The translations under genes and the position numbers were made by a program. From Anaerolineales bacterium (GTDB lineage Bacteria; Chloroflexota; Anaerolineae; Anaerolineales; UBA4823), in contig JAFGBV010000050.1 of assembly GCA_016932955.1 (NCBI GenBank), forward strand, positions 1 to 51,248: a stretch of 51,248 nt of DNA, read 5' to 3'. Of the stretch, positions 28,652-35,944 are shown in pieces. A model generated the notes under the pieces. The model saw only the letters and a list, made by a program, of their open reading frames with translations. It did no database searches and was not told the origin of the DNA. Positions within the stretch are counted from its first letter, which is position 1. Each line of letters starts with the position of its first letter.

Positions 28652-29044
28652 ATGCAGAAATTTATCATCCGCTGGGCTATCAATGCAGTCGCCCTGTACG
28701 CCGCAATCGCCATTCTTCCCGGCATCCAGCCGCAAAGCGAGAACTGGCTTTCCTTCATCTGGCTGGCGCTGATCTTCGGCCTGGTCAATGCCTTCTTCAG
28801 CCCGCTGCTTAAATTCCTCACCTGCCCGCTGATCATCCTCACCCTGGGCCTCTTCACCCTGATCGTCAACACCCTGCTCTTCGCCTTTACGGGCTGGCTG
28901 GGGCAGCAGTTCCAGGTCGGCTTCACGCTGGCAGACCCGTGGTTCTGGAATGCGTTCTTGGGCTCGCTGATCGTCAGCATCGTCAGCGTGGTGCTCACGC
29001 TGCTGTTAAAGGATGAGATCAAAGGCAAGCGGCGGAAGCATTAA
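28652..29044 (+). CDS. YvlD-like small membrane protein (phage-holin-4_2 family)
   Basis: A 130-residue protein with four transmembrane helices. The family pattern is visible in IRWAINAVALYAA, FGLVNAFFSPLLKFLTCPL, TLGLFTLIVNTLLFAFTGW and the basic tail KGKRRKH. Pfam groups it with phage holins, but chromosomal copies such as B. subtilis YvlD are not phage genes; they are found near envelope-stress genes. GAAAGGAG precedes the ATG. No phage genes surround it. Confidence 0.8.
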   Translation: MQKFIIRWAINAVALYAAIAILPGIQPQSENWLSFIWLALIFGLVNAFFSPLLKFLTCPLIILTLGLFTLIVNTLLFAFTGWLGQQFQVGFTLADPWFWNAFLGSLIVSIVSVVLTLLLKDEIKGKRRKH

Positions 29045-29045
29045 T

Positions 29046-29074
29046 TTGACTTTCTAGTCGAATCGGCTTATACT
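29046..29074 (+). promoter_or_regulatory. Promoter of the SWIM gene leader
   Basis: TTGACT (29046-29051), 17 bp, TATACT (29069-29074). It begins 2 bp after the preceding stop codon, so the small SWIM gene has its own promoter. The expected start is near 29081, giving a leader of about 130 nt. Confidence 0.6.
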
Positions 29075-29098
29075 GAGGTTGACCGGAGAAAACCCGCT

Positions 29099-29134
29099 AT
29101 GCAAGTTTTTTCTGCCATAGGATCGCTTGGATAA
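29099..29134 (+). CDS. Possible leader peptide (11 codons)
   Basis: An ATG with GGAG 10 bp upstream opens the frame MQVFSAIGSLG and stops at TAA, 8 bp before a strong terminator hairpin. The arrangement of promoter, tiny ORF, terminator and gene fits a transcription-attenuation leader. The ORF may instead be chance within a structured RNA: CTATG pairs with CATAG, and CAAG in that loop could pair with CTTG downstream to form a pseudoknot. Confidence 0.35.
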   Translation: MQVFSAIGSLG

Positions 29135-29142
29135 AACCGTTG

Positions 29143-29169
29143 AAGGCACGCGCATTACGCGTGCCTTTT
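29143..29169 (+). terminator. Intrinsic terminator/attenuator in the SWIM gene leader
   Basis: A perfect 10-bp stem (AAGGCACGCG / CGCGTGCCTT) with a 5-nt CATTA loop runs into TTTT. It lies between the promoter at 29046-29074 and the SWIM gene at 29211. It would either end a small RNA of about 90 nt or regulate readthrough into that gene. Confidence 0.65.
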
Positions 29170-29210
29170 GCTTCCAAAATTTGTTCGAACGAAAGGAGAC
29201 CACTAATAAA

Positions 29211-29459
29211 ATGGATTCCGGCTTGATCCGCAAGCGAGAAAAGGCCAAGCGCTATGCAGAACAGCGCGACCGCATTCGCATTGAGAGCCTCAGCGTAACA
29301 TTCGACGGGGATAATAACCCCCATACCGTCAAGTTTGAGCAGTCGGCCTGGCATTGTGATTGTGACTTTTTCCAGAGCCGCGGCACATGCAGCCACACCA
29401 TGGCGCTAGAAATGATCTTAGAAAAGATGCTCCCAGAGCCAGTGCAAGCGACCGAGTAA
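29211..29459 (+). CDS. Small SWIM zinc-finger protein
   Basis: An 82-residue protein. The C-terminal half has CDCDFFQSRGTCSHTMAL, the CxCx(n)CxH zinc-binding SWIM signature. SWIM domains bind DNA or proteins, usually as part of larger proteins such as SNF2 helicases; here the domain is nearly alone after a basic, charged N-terminus (RKREKAKRYAEQRDR). The ATG at 29211 follows AAGGAGACC; an upstream in-frame TTG at 29127 would run through the terminator hairpin. A hairpin at 29483-29521 probably ends the transcript. A regulatory or nucleic-acid-binding role is inferred. Confidence 0.7.
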   Translation: MDSGLIRKREKAKRYAEQRDRIRIESLSVTFDGDNNPHTVKFEQSAWHCDCDFFQSRGTCSHTMALEMILEKMLPEPVQATE

Positions 29460-29482
29460 GTGACAACTGAATACGGTTATTA

Positions 29483-29521
29483 AATGACACACCCCGCGTC
29501 TCATCTGCGGGGTGTGTCATT
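29483..29521. terminator. Bidirectional hairpin between convergent genes
   Basis: A perfect 15-bp stem (AATGACACACCCCGC / GCGGGGTGTGTCATT) with a 9-nt loop lies between the ends of the SWIM gene (+) and the histidine kinase gene (-). T-tracts are weak on both sides. Its position between convergent genes favours a terminator role. Confidence 0.6.
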
Positions 29522-29567
29522 GCATCATCTGCCCCCACCCTGCCCGCCCTATACGGGGGAAGGGGGG

Positions 29568-31358
29568 CTAACCCATCTTATGGCTAAACTTGCTGCGAGT
29601 GGCTTCGGGCAGGCGCACGGTGAAGAGGGAGCCCTGCCCAGGGGTGCTGGCCACGGAGATGGTGCCGCCCATGATGTAGCAGAGGCGCTGGCAGATCGGC
29701 AGCCCAAGCCCGGCTCCGGAATAGTATTGGGTGGAGCTGGCATCTCCTTTTTCGAACGTCTCAAAAATGCTCTCGAGCTCTTCGGCAGAGATACCCATCC
29801 CCGTATCAGCAACTTCGAAAACCACCCATCGCTGCCCGGCTTCTTCCTGCCGCCAGGCAGCCAAGCAGATACTGCCATTCTCAGTGAATTTATTCGCATT
29901 GTCCAAAAGGTTGCTCAGGACACGCTCGACCTTTTCATGGTCAAGGATAACCGGCCCGTTGACCTGGATATCGGTGGTGAGCACATTGCCCTTTTTCTCC
30001 AGGCTGTTGTAGAAAGCGGCGCTGAGGTAGGCGACCATCTTGCGCACGTCAAAGGCTTCGAGCAGGGGCTCGATCTTGCCCGAATCGAGGCGAGAAATCT
30101 CCAGCACATCGTTGATCATCTTCAAAAGCCGCTCGCCAGCGCGGCGGACGGTTTCGAGGCGCGAAGAATATTCCGTCTCGCCGCGGCTCTCGGTCATTTC
30201 CTGCAACAACTCAGCGTAGTTCATCACCACTGCCAGGGGGGTGCGAAATTCGTGGCTGATATTGCCCAGAAAGAGGGTTTTTGCACGGCTTGCAGCCTCA
30301 GCATCCTCTTTGGCCTGCCGAAGCAATTCTTCAGCGCGCTTGCGGGCGGTGATATCGCGCAAGACAACCTGCACGCCAAGCTCACGGCCGCGCCGGTCGC
30401 GCACGGGGGTCACCTGCACATCCAAAATCATGTTGCCATCGCCATCCGGCAGCTCGATCTCTGCGCCATCGCCGAGGCTGAAACAGGCGACCAACGCCGG
30501 CATCCTCACCAGGGCCTCTGCGACGGGCTGCCCTATCACCCGTTCATCGCCGAGGGCGATCAACTGGCGCGCAGCCGGGTTGATATCCACGATGCGCTCC
30601 TGAAGGTCGAGTACGATCACCCCCTCGTTCATGCTATCGATCACGGCCTCGCGCGCAATGGGCACAATCTCCATTAGACTGTAACGGAACAGGCCCCAAC
30701 TGGCGACAGTGCCGGTAAAGGTGAAGGCAAAGACAGTCAAATCCAGGTAGGGCAGCGGGGTGATGCCGGTGATATAGAGGATATTAGCAACCCAAGGCGC
30801 CAAGGCCCCCGAGAGCATAACCCAAGTTTGCTCGCGGTATAGGCGTGGCGCGCCCGATAGCGCGCGGGCCAGCTCGACCATGCCTGCAGCGAGGACCACG
30901 TATGCAAACACAACCACCAGCCAGAAGGCCGGGCCATGCTCCACCACCAGAAAGAGCAGGCCCCCGTACTGCTCCTGGCGTACCTGGCGCCAGACCAACC
31001 AGTGCGCCTCGTTGGTCCAAACGAGTGCAAGCAGAACCAGGGGAATTACGGCAAGCAGTGCAGCAAAACGCCAGTTAAACCCATCGGCGCGCTGGCGGTA
31101 CTGCCTGGCAAAGATCATCCAGAAAACCGGCGCGCTCAAAATGCCCACGTATTCCAGCTTGGCAAACCAGACTTGCAACTCGAGGCGGGTTACGCTGATT
31201 TCGAAAGCATACCCGATCGCCCAGATCAGGATGCCTCCCAGCAGCAGATTCAAAGCCAGCGCCCCGGGCACCTGGCGCCGCCGCCAGGTGCGCACAACGA
31301 GAAACACCAAGAGGGCTATTGCAACGATCAGATGGATTGCGTAAGGATTACTTTGCAA
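29568..31358 (-). CDS. Membrane sensor histidine kinase (7TM - PAS - HisKA - HATPase)
   Basis: A 596-residue kinase. Residues 1-220 hold about seven transmembrane helices of the histidine-kinase N-terminal 7TM type. A PAS domain follows (about 228-350, ending VVLRDITARKRAEELL). The phosphoacceptor box is FLGNISHEFRTPLAVVMNYAELL. The ATPase domain has NLLDNANKFTENG (N box), DTGMGI (G1) and GAGLGLPIC (G2). No response regulator is adjacent, so its partner is unknown. Translation starts at a TTG (31358) with GAGG 8 bp upstream. It follows the DUF2877 gene by 58 bp on the same strand and might be co-transcribed with it. Confidence 0.88.
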   Translation of the reverse strand: MQSNPYAIHLIVAIALLVFLVVRTWRRRQVPGALALNLLLGGILIWAIGYAFEISVTRLELQVWFAKLEYVGILSAPVFWMIFARQYRQRADGFNWRFAALLAVIPLVLLALVWTNEAHWLVWRQVRQEQYGGLLFLVVEHGPAFWLVVVFAYVVLAAGMVELARALSGAPRLYREQTWVMLSGALAPWVANILYITGITPLPYLDLTVFAFTFTGTVASWGLFRYSLMEIVPIAREAVIDSMNEGVIVLDLQERIVDINPAARQLIALGDERVIGQPVAEALVRMPALVACFSLGDGAEIELPDGDGNMILDVQVTPVRDRRGRELGVQVVLRDITARKRAEELLRQAKEDAEAASRAKTLFLGNISHEFRTPLAVVMNYAELLQEMTESRGETEYSSRLETVRRAGERLLKMINDVLEISRLDSGKIEPLLEAFDVRKMVAYLSAAFYNSLEKKGNVLTTDIQVNGPVILDHEKVERVLSNLLDNANKFTENGSICLAAWRQEEAGQRWVVFEVADTGMGISAEELESIFETFEKGDASSTQYYSGAGLGLPICQRLCYIMGGTISVASTPGQGSLFTVRLPEATRSKFSHKMG

Positions 31359-31416
31359 GCCCGTAACCTCATCACCTGCCTACCAGATACCTGAAGAATA
31401 TTTCGTGCTAATAATT

Positions 31417-32253
31417 CTAGCACAGGACTGCTCTGATCACCAATGCCATTCCTTGCAGCACATACCAGCCTGATGAGCGCCCCCAGGCGGCAAGATTTGC
31501 CCCCACCTGGGCAGGACTGCCCTCGCCGGTCAGGATCATATCCAAGGCTGCCAGCAGACGTTCATCAGCCTCGCCCCGGCTGGCGCACTCGATGAGGTTG
31601 GCGGAGAGGGTCGTAGTGCAAGCATAAGCCAGGCTGACCACCTGCTGGCTCAGGGTAGGCATATCCCAGGTGAGGTCCAGCACATCCCCCCAGCGGCGCA
31701 AGGCGAGCAGCAAGCCAAGCAACACATCATCCCCGGCAGGGGTGAGGCCGCTGCCGCGCCCCAGCAAGCGCTCTGCCGCAGCGAGAAGAGCCGCCGCATC
31801 AGCCTGCTCCACAGCCAGGCGGGCAGCCTGCAGCGCGGCAGCCAGGTCATCGCTTTGCTCGTCGCCTGCGCGGCGCGGGCTAGCAGCCGCCAGCGTATGC
31901 TCCAGCGCAAGCTTGCATTCTCGCGCTCCCGCATGCTGCGCCGGCCGGGCAGGGACCTGCCAGACTGCCGCGGCGCGGGTGGAAAATGCCAGCCCCAGCC
32001 CAGGGAAGAGAATCTCCCCGGCCGCGATATGAACCGGCTCAGCAGTCTGCACATCAAGCATTAAATCCCCCTCCACGTTCAGAGTCAGGGGGCCACAATA
32101 TGATTCGGTTGAAAGGTAAACCACCCATCCAGTCGCGAGCAGAATATAGATCCCGCGCCAGGCAACCCCCATGAGCAAGGCAGGGATATCGCCCTGCAGC
32201 AATTGAAGGGCCGAGCTACCAATCGTCCGCACCGGGATCACACGCAGAGGCAT
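31417..32253 (-). CDS. DUF2877 protein, AllH/YlbF-like subunit of oxamate carbamoyltransferase
   Basis: A 278-residue protein. The family signature LLGRGSGLTPAGDDVLLGLLLAL lies near residue 165, of which GSGLTPAGDD is the core. In E. coli the DUF2877 protein YlbF (AllH) is encoded with FdrA and YlbE, and the three together are reported to form oxamate carbamoyltransferase. Here the FdrA and DUF1116 partners lie on the opposite strand at 39749-42694. The middle of the protein is Ala-rich and helical. The gene begins 19 bp after the upstream small membrane protein gene. Function by association is inference. Confidence 0.75.
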   Translation of the reverse strand: MPLRVIPVRTIGSSALQLLQGDIPALLMGVAWRGIYILLATGWVVYLSTESYCGPLTLNVEGDLMLDVQTAEPVHIAAGEILFPGLGLAFSTRAAAVWQVPARPAQHAGARECKLALEHTLAAASPRRAGDEQSDDLAAALQAARLAVEQADAAALLAAAERLLGRGSGLTPAGDDVLLGLLLALRRWGDVLDLTWDMPTLSQQVVSLAYACTTTLSANLIECASRGEADERLLAALDMILTGEGSPAQVGANLAAWGRSSGWYVLQGMALVIRAVLC

Positions 32254-32272
32254 CTCAGCCTGCCCTGTGGGC

Positions 32273-32821
32273 TCATTTCTCGAACAAAAGACCGTTCATG
32301 CGCTCTGCGGGAACGGCCTGCCCCTTGCCCGGCTCGAAGACCACATCATCCCGCTCGCAATAATACAACTGCATCCAACGCGCAATCCCCGCCTTGATCC
32401 GCTCCGCCTTTGCCGCCCTTTCCGCCTGCCCGCGGGCGAACTTCGCCATCAAGCGTTTGCGCAGCGCAAAGTAGATGGCATAGAACGCTGCCAGGATCAG
32501 CAACGCCACAGGCAGCAGCGCGCGCTGCGAAGTGAGGATTCCCACCAGGAACACCGGGATCACCAGCGTAAAGGTCAGCACCACCATGTCTGGGCTAACC
32601 GGCCGGGTGCCCAGCCCCTCCCTGCCACCCGCAGGGGGTGCCAGCCGCTTGCTGAGCTCTTTCCAGTGGGGGTGGGGCGCTTTGGCAACTTGCGGCTGCC
32701 CCCCGCCCTCCTGCGGAGCATTCCCGCCCCTCGCCAGGCCAATCCCCAGCAGGTAGATTGTGCTCACCTTCTCAACCGCATCGCCTTGCCCACAGGCAGG
32801 ACAGGTAATATCATCATTCAT
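32273..32821 (-). CDS. Small membrane protein with an N-terminal CxxC motif, function unknown
   Basis: A 182-residue protein. It opens with MNDDITCPACGQGDAVEKVS, a half zinc-ribbon. A Gly/Pro-rich stretch and two adjacent hydrophobic segments (residues about 80-118) follow, then a basic helix and the tail WMQLYYCERDDVVFEPG. The form resembles uncharacterised zinc-ribbon membrane proteins. The start at 32821 is preferred over 32827 because GAGG lies 7 bp before it. It sits between DUF2877 and another small membrane protein, probably in one operon. No function can be assigned. Confidence 0.6.
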   Translation of the reverse strand: MNDDITCPACGQGDAVEKVSTIYLLGIGLARGGNAPQEGGGQPQVAKAPHPHWKELSKRLAPPAGGREGLGTRPVSPDMVVLTFTLVIPVFLVGILTSQRALLPVALLILAAFYAIYFALRKRLMAKFARGQAERAAKAERIKAGIARWMQLYYCERDDVVFEPGKGQAVPAERMNGLLFEK

Positions 32822-32830
32822 CGTCATTCC

Positions 32831-33166
32831 TCACAGACGGAAAAGCCAGCTAAATGCTACAATCCCGGCAGCCATCGGCACCCACCAATAGGGCTGCACC
32901 GTCGCGGGCGGGAGGATCCCTACATTCAATAACACCCCCGCCAGGATCGCCGCCACCCCCACCCCTGCAGTCACCCGGTCGAGGCGGCGCGGGCTGATAA
33001 TCGAATAGCGCGGTGGCGCCTGCTGCGCTTTGCCCTTGCCCTTCTTGCCTGCCGCTTGGGCAGTCTGCTGCAGGGCTTTCGCCCGCTGGCGCTGTAAGAT
33101 GATCAAGCGCAGGTAAAAGATCAGCACTGCCCCGATCACCACAGCCGTTCCCGTATCAATGTTCAT
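32831..33166 (-). CDS. Small membrane protein, function unknown
   Basis: A 111-residue protein with one N-terminal transmembrane helix (TAVVIGAVLIFYLRLIIL), a Lys/Gln/Ala-rich basic middle (GKKGKGKAQQAPP) and two further hydrophobic segments (AGVGVAAILAGVLLNVGIL and WWVPMAAGIVAFSWLF). The stop is 9 bp before the next gene and its start is 6 bp after the ATC-hydrolase-like gene. Not recognised; a membrane partner for a neighbour is possible. Confidence 0.6.
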   Translation of the reverse strand: MNIDTGTAVVIGAVLIFYLRLIILQRQRAKALQQTAQAAGKKGKGKAQQAPPRYSIISPRRLDRVTAGVGVAAILAGVLLNVGILPPATVQPYWWVPMAAGIVAFSWLFRL

Positions 33167-33172
33167 CCTGCC

Positions 33173-33994
33173 TCACTCCTCTGCGCCCCGCGCATAGATA
33201 CGAAAATCGCACACCTCGCCCCCCTCCATCAACGTGGTGGTGCGCCGCAAGCGGATTGCCGCGTTGGAGGCGCGGTAAGCCGTCTCATCCGTACTGCAAG
33301 CCATCAGGTAGCCTACCTGGGGATGGCGCTCTTGAAAGTACCTCGCCCATTCACACTGCCGCACGTGCATCACAACTGCATGCCGATCGGCATGCAGTAC
33401 CTCCATCTCCAACCCCGCCGTAAACAGGTTGGCCTCTGCTGGCTGGGTGGTCAGGCCTGCCAGGAACTCAGCCACGCTGGTGGTCTGGCCTCCCGCGGCC
33501 CGGCGGCGCTCCTCGCGAAGCACATCATAAGCAATCAGCTCACCCTGCTTGCCATGGCGGCGAATCAGTGCCTCAGTGAGCCGAGCTAGGCTATCAAAGC
33601 GCAGGTGCAAGGCCTCGTAAGCGCTGGCCTCTTTCCACACATTTAGGCTAGAGAAAGTGCGCCTGATCTGGGGAATCGGCGGTATCTGCTCCACCAGGCA
33701 GCGGGCTTCTGCCTGCGAGATACCTTCAACCTCTGCCGGAAAGATCTGGCCCGGCAGGCTGGCAAGCACCTGTTCCACATCCGCCGCCGTGTCGGATTCC
33801 TGCCATCCTGCACCCAGAATCACGCCCAGCAACGACTCATCGCAGCCCTGCTGCGCCTCCTGCCAGGCAGCCAGCGCACACTCGCGCCCCAGCCTCTCCA
33901 GCAAATGGCGTAACCAGTGCAGGTAGGCGGTATAACACGCCGGCAGCCAGGCCGCCAATCGCAAGGGGAAGTGCCGCTCCTTGATCTTTTCCAT
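33173..33994 (-). CDS. L-2-amino-thiazoline-4-carboxylic acid hydrolase-like protein
   Basis: A 273-residue protein. The C-terminal part has RQCEWARYFQERHPQVG, YLMACSTDE and RLRRTTTLMEGGEVCDF, matching the ATC-hydrolase family pattern (ECxWA..F...HP..G..., RT.TLM.G...CDF). The founding enzyme opens the thiazoline ring of ATC during L-cysteine synthesis in Pseudomonas; most relatives have unknown substrates. The conserved Cys in VCDF is kept. The ATG at 33994 is chosen because a promoter (34002-34029) would start transcription right at it. It is the first gene leftward of the divergent cluster, so a ring-opening or amidine hydrolysis step is plausible. Confidence 0.68.
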   Translation of the reverse strand: MEKIKERHFPLRLAAWLPACYTAYLHWLRHLLERLGRECALAAWQEAQQGCDESLLGVILGAGWQESDTAADVEQVLASLPGQIFPAEVEGISQAEARCLVEQIPPIPQIRRTFSSLNVWKEASAYEALHLRFDSLARLTEALIRRHGKQGELIAYDVLREERRRAAGGQTTSVAEFLAGLTTQPAEANLFTAGLEMEVLHADRHAVVMHVRQCEWARYFQERHPQVGYLMACSTDETAYRASNAAIRLRRTTTLMEGGEVCDFRIYARGAEE

Positions 33995-34001
33995 CGTAAC
34001 G

Positions 34002-34029
34002 ATTGTACTTGATCCACTGAATTTTACAA
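34002..34029 (-). promoter_or_regulatory. Promoter of the leftward operon, probably leaderless
   Basis: On the minus strand TTGTAA (34029-34024), 16 bp, TACAAT (34007-34002). Only 7 bp separate the -10 box from the ATG at 33994, so the transcript would begin at or within a base or two of the start codon. No ribosome site precedes the ATG. Confidence 0.5.
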
Positions 34030-34106
34030 CTGAACAGCCAGGCAGCGCAAGCCAGAGTACCTTTTGATAGAGAGCAAAATCACCGTAAGATAATGACATC
34101 TACCAC

Positions 34107-34135
34107 TTGAACAAGGAGAGGTATGTTACCATAAT
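34107..34135 (+). promoter_or_regulatory. Candidate promoter of the rightward catabolic operon
   Basis: TTGAAC (34107-34112), 17 bp, CATAAT (34130-34135). The predicted start near 34142 gives a leader of about 320 nt before the permease gene. The leader (34142-34462) is less GC-rich than its surroundings and holds no convincing gene. No known riboswitch consensus was recognised in it, including the purine type. Confidence 0.45.
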
Positions 34136-34462
34136 AAAATAGTTCGCACATCAATCACTTCTCTGGAGGTTTGAGTTCTCGCGCACTTTTTCCGCTTCGC
34201 TCGTAGCCAACATGCTTCAAGATAGCAAGCAGAACCACTTGACCAACCACTCTCTTCCTCCCCCTCCTCCTCATCCTGCATGGCTGCTCATACGCGCCAG
34301 CCATTGGCTCCCGTATTGCCACATCCATCAACAAATATTCCATTCGAACCTGTTTTCTGAAGTACTCAGGAAAGGAGTGTTTTGATTCCATACGCCATAA
34401 CCCTTCCCCTACATCGTTTTGTATCCCACCCCCAATACCCGAAGGAGTAAAAAGAACACATC

Positions 34463-35848
34463 ATGAGCGCAAAAGAAAATGCAAAAATCACCGGCTACCT
34501 GCCACCCGACGCTCCACCCTGGGGCGCCATGATCAGCCTGGGCATCCAGCAAGTGCTCACCATGTTCCCTGCCACCGTGCTGGTCGCCATCCTGACCAAG
34601 TTTGATGTTGGCGTCACCCTGCTCGCCAGCGGCATCGGCACCATCGTCGCCCTCTTCGTCTCGGGCCGCCGCATCCCCCTCTATTACGGTTCTAGCTTCT
34701 CCTACATCACCGTCGTCGTCACCACCATGAGCCTCTACGCCAATGACTGCTTCGCCGACCCCACCACCTTCTACTGCCCCGATGGTGTGCGCATCGTCCA
34801 GGTCGGCATCATCGGCACAGGCGTGCTCGAAATCCTCGTCGGCCTGCTCATCATGCGCATCGGCAAAGAAGCCCTGGATAAGGTCCTGCCCCCGGTGATC
34901 ACCGGCAGCGTCGCCATCGTCATCGGCATCGCCCTCGCTGGCGTCGCCCTCAGCGAAGCCTCGCTCAACTGGGTCGTCGCCTTCATCACCTTGCTCGCCA
35001 CGATCCTCTTCTCTGTCTACCTGCAAGGCAAAGGCCTCATCGGCATGCTTCCCGTTCTGCTCGGCGCCATCGTCGGGTATATTGTCTCTGCCATCTTCTA
35101 CCCCGACCAGATGAATTACGCCATCATCGCCGATGCCGACTGGATCCGCCTGAACGTGACCTTCCCCGCCTTTGGCGATCCCAACGCCTGGGGGGCTATC
35201 GCCGGCATCGCCCTCATCGCCATTGCCACCATCCCGGAGAGCACTGCCCACCTCTACCAGATGAGCCTATACATCGATCAGCTCGCTAAGGAGCTGGGCC
35301 GCGCCCCGCTGGAGATCAAGCGCCTCATCGGCCTCAACCTGGTTGCCGATGGCTCGGACGACATCATCGTCGGCCTGCTTGGCGGCTGTGCGGGAACCAA
35401 CTACGGTGAGAACAACAGCCTCATGGCCATCACCCGTTGCTACTCTGTTCCCGTGCTGATGACCGCTGGCGTGATGGCGATCTTGCTCGGCTTCATCGGC
35501 AAGCTCGCCGCAGTGGTCAACACCCTACCCACCTCTGTAGTCGGAGGCCTCTCCATTTATCTGTTTGGCGTGATCGGCATGCAAGGTATTGCCCTCATCC
35601 AATCCGAGAAGGTCAACCTGTTCGAGCCGCGCCAGCTTGCTGTGGGGGCAACGATCCTGGTTGCGGGAATTGGTGGTGCCATCGGGATGCCGAATGGACT
35701 ATTCCCCTTCCCCATCCCCGTCATCTTCCCCAACGGCATCCCAGCCATCGTATTCTCCGCCATCGTTGGCATCCTGGTCAACCTCATTTTCCTGCTCTTG
35801 CCGCCCAAGAAGTTCGGCATTCCCGACCGGGAAAACATTAACTTCTAA
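34463..35848 (+). CDS. NCS2-family nucleobase (uracil/xanthine) permease
   Basis: A 461-residue membrane transporter of the nucleobase-ascorbate family, which brings uracil, xanthine, urate or related rings into the cell with a cation. About 14 hydrophobic segments are present. The family motif is GCAGTNYGENNSLMAIT (usual form G...TxYGENxG) near residue 310, and ATIPESTAHLYQ contains the conserved Glu of helix 8. Which base is moved cannot be read from sequence. It is the first gene of the rightward cluster and is followed by the hydroxylase genes, consistent with supplying their substrate. GAAGGAG lies 15 bp upstream of the ATG, a long spacing. Confidence 0.87.
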   Translation: MSAKENAKITGYLPPDAPPWGAMISLGIQQVLTMFPATVLVAILTKFDVGVTLLASGIGTIVALFVSGRRIPLYYGSSFSYITVVVTTMSLYANDCFADPTTFYCPDGVRIVQVGIIGTGVLEILVGLLIMRIGKEALDKVLPPVITGSVAIVIGIALAGVALSEASLNWVVAFITLLATILFSVYLQGKGLIGMLPVLLGAIVGYIVSAIFYPDQMNYAIIADADWIRLNVTFPAFGDPNAWGAIAGIALIAIATIPESTAHLYQMSLYIDQLAKELGRAPLEIKRLIGLNLVADGSDDIIVGLLGGCAGTNYGENNSLMAITRCYSVPVLMTAGVMAILLGFIGKLAAVVNTLPTSVVGGLSIYLFGVIGMQGIALIQSEKVNLFEPRQLAVGATILVAGIGGAIGMPNGLFPFPIPVIFPNGIPAIVFSAIVGILVNLIFLLLPPKKFGIPDRENINF

Positions 35849-35863
35849 CCCCTTTTTCAGACC

Positions 35864-35900
35864 TTTGGAACGTAGGACGCCAGGCGTTCTACGTTCCAAA
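35864..35900. repeat. Intercistronic palindrome 1
   Basis: An 18-bp stem with one G:T-type mismatch (TTTGGAACGTAGGACGCC against GGCGTTCTACGTTCCAAA) and a 1-nt centre lies 15 bp after the permease stop. It could protect the upstream mRNA or reduce downstream transcription. The form suggests a dispersed REP-like element. Confidence 0.6.
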
Positions 35901-35944
35901 ATCTCTACAGTTGGTTTCTGGCATAGATAGCAAGGAGCATCCTT

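Noticed and set aside
28652..29044. Prophage remnant suggested by the holin-family name
   Set aside because: No lysin, capsid, integrase or attachment site is nearby; chromosomal YvlD-like proteins share this family.
34155..34391. 78-codon frame on the minus strand in the divergent intergenic region
   Set aside because: No ribosome site or recognisable domain; the Arg-rich product looks like chance coding, and it overlaps the predicted leader of the permease operon. It could be a decayed fragment, but nothing supports that.
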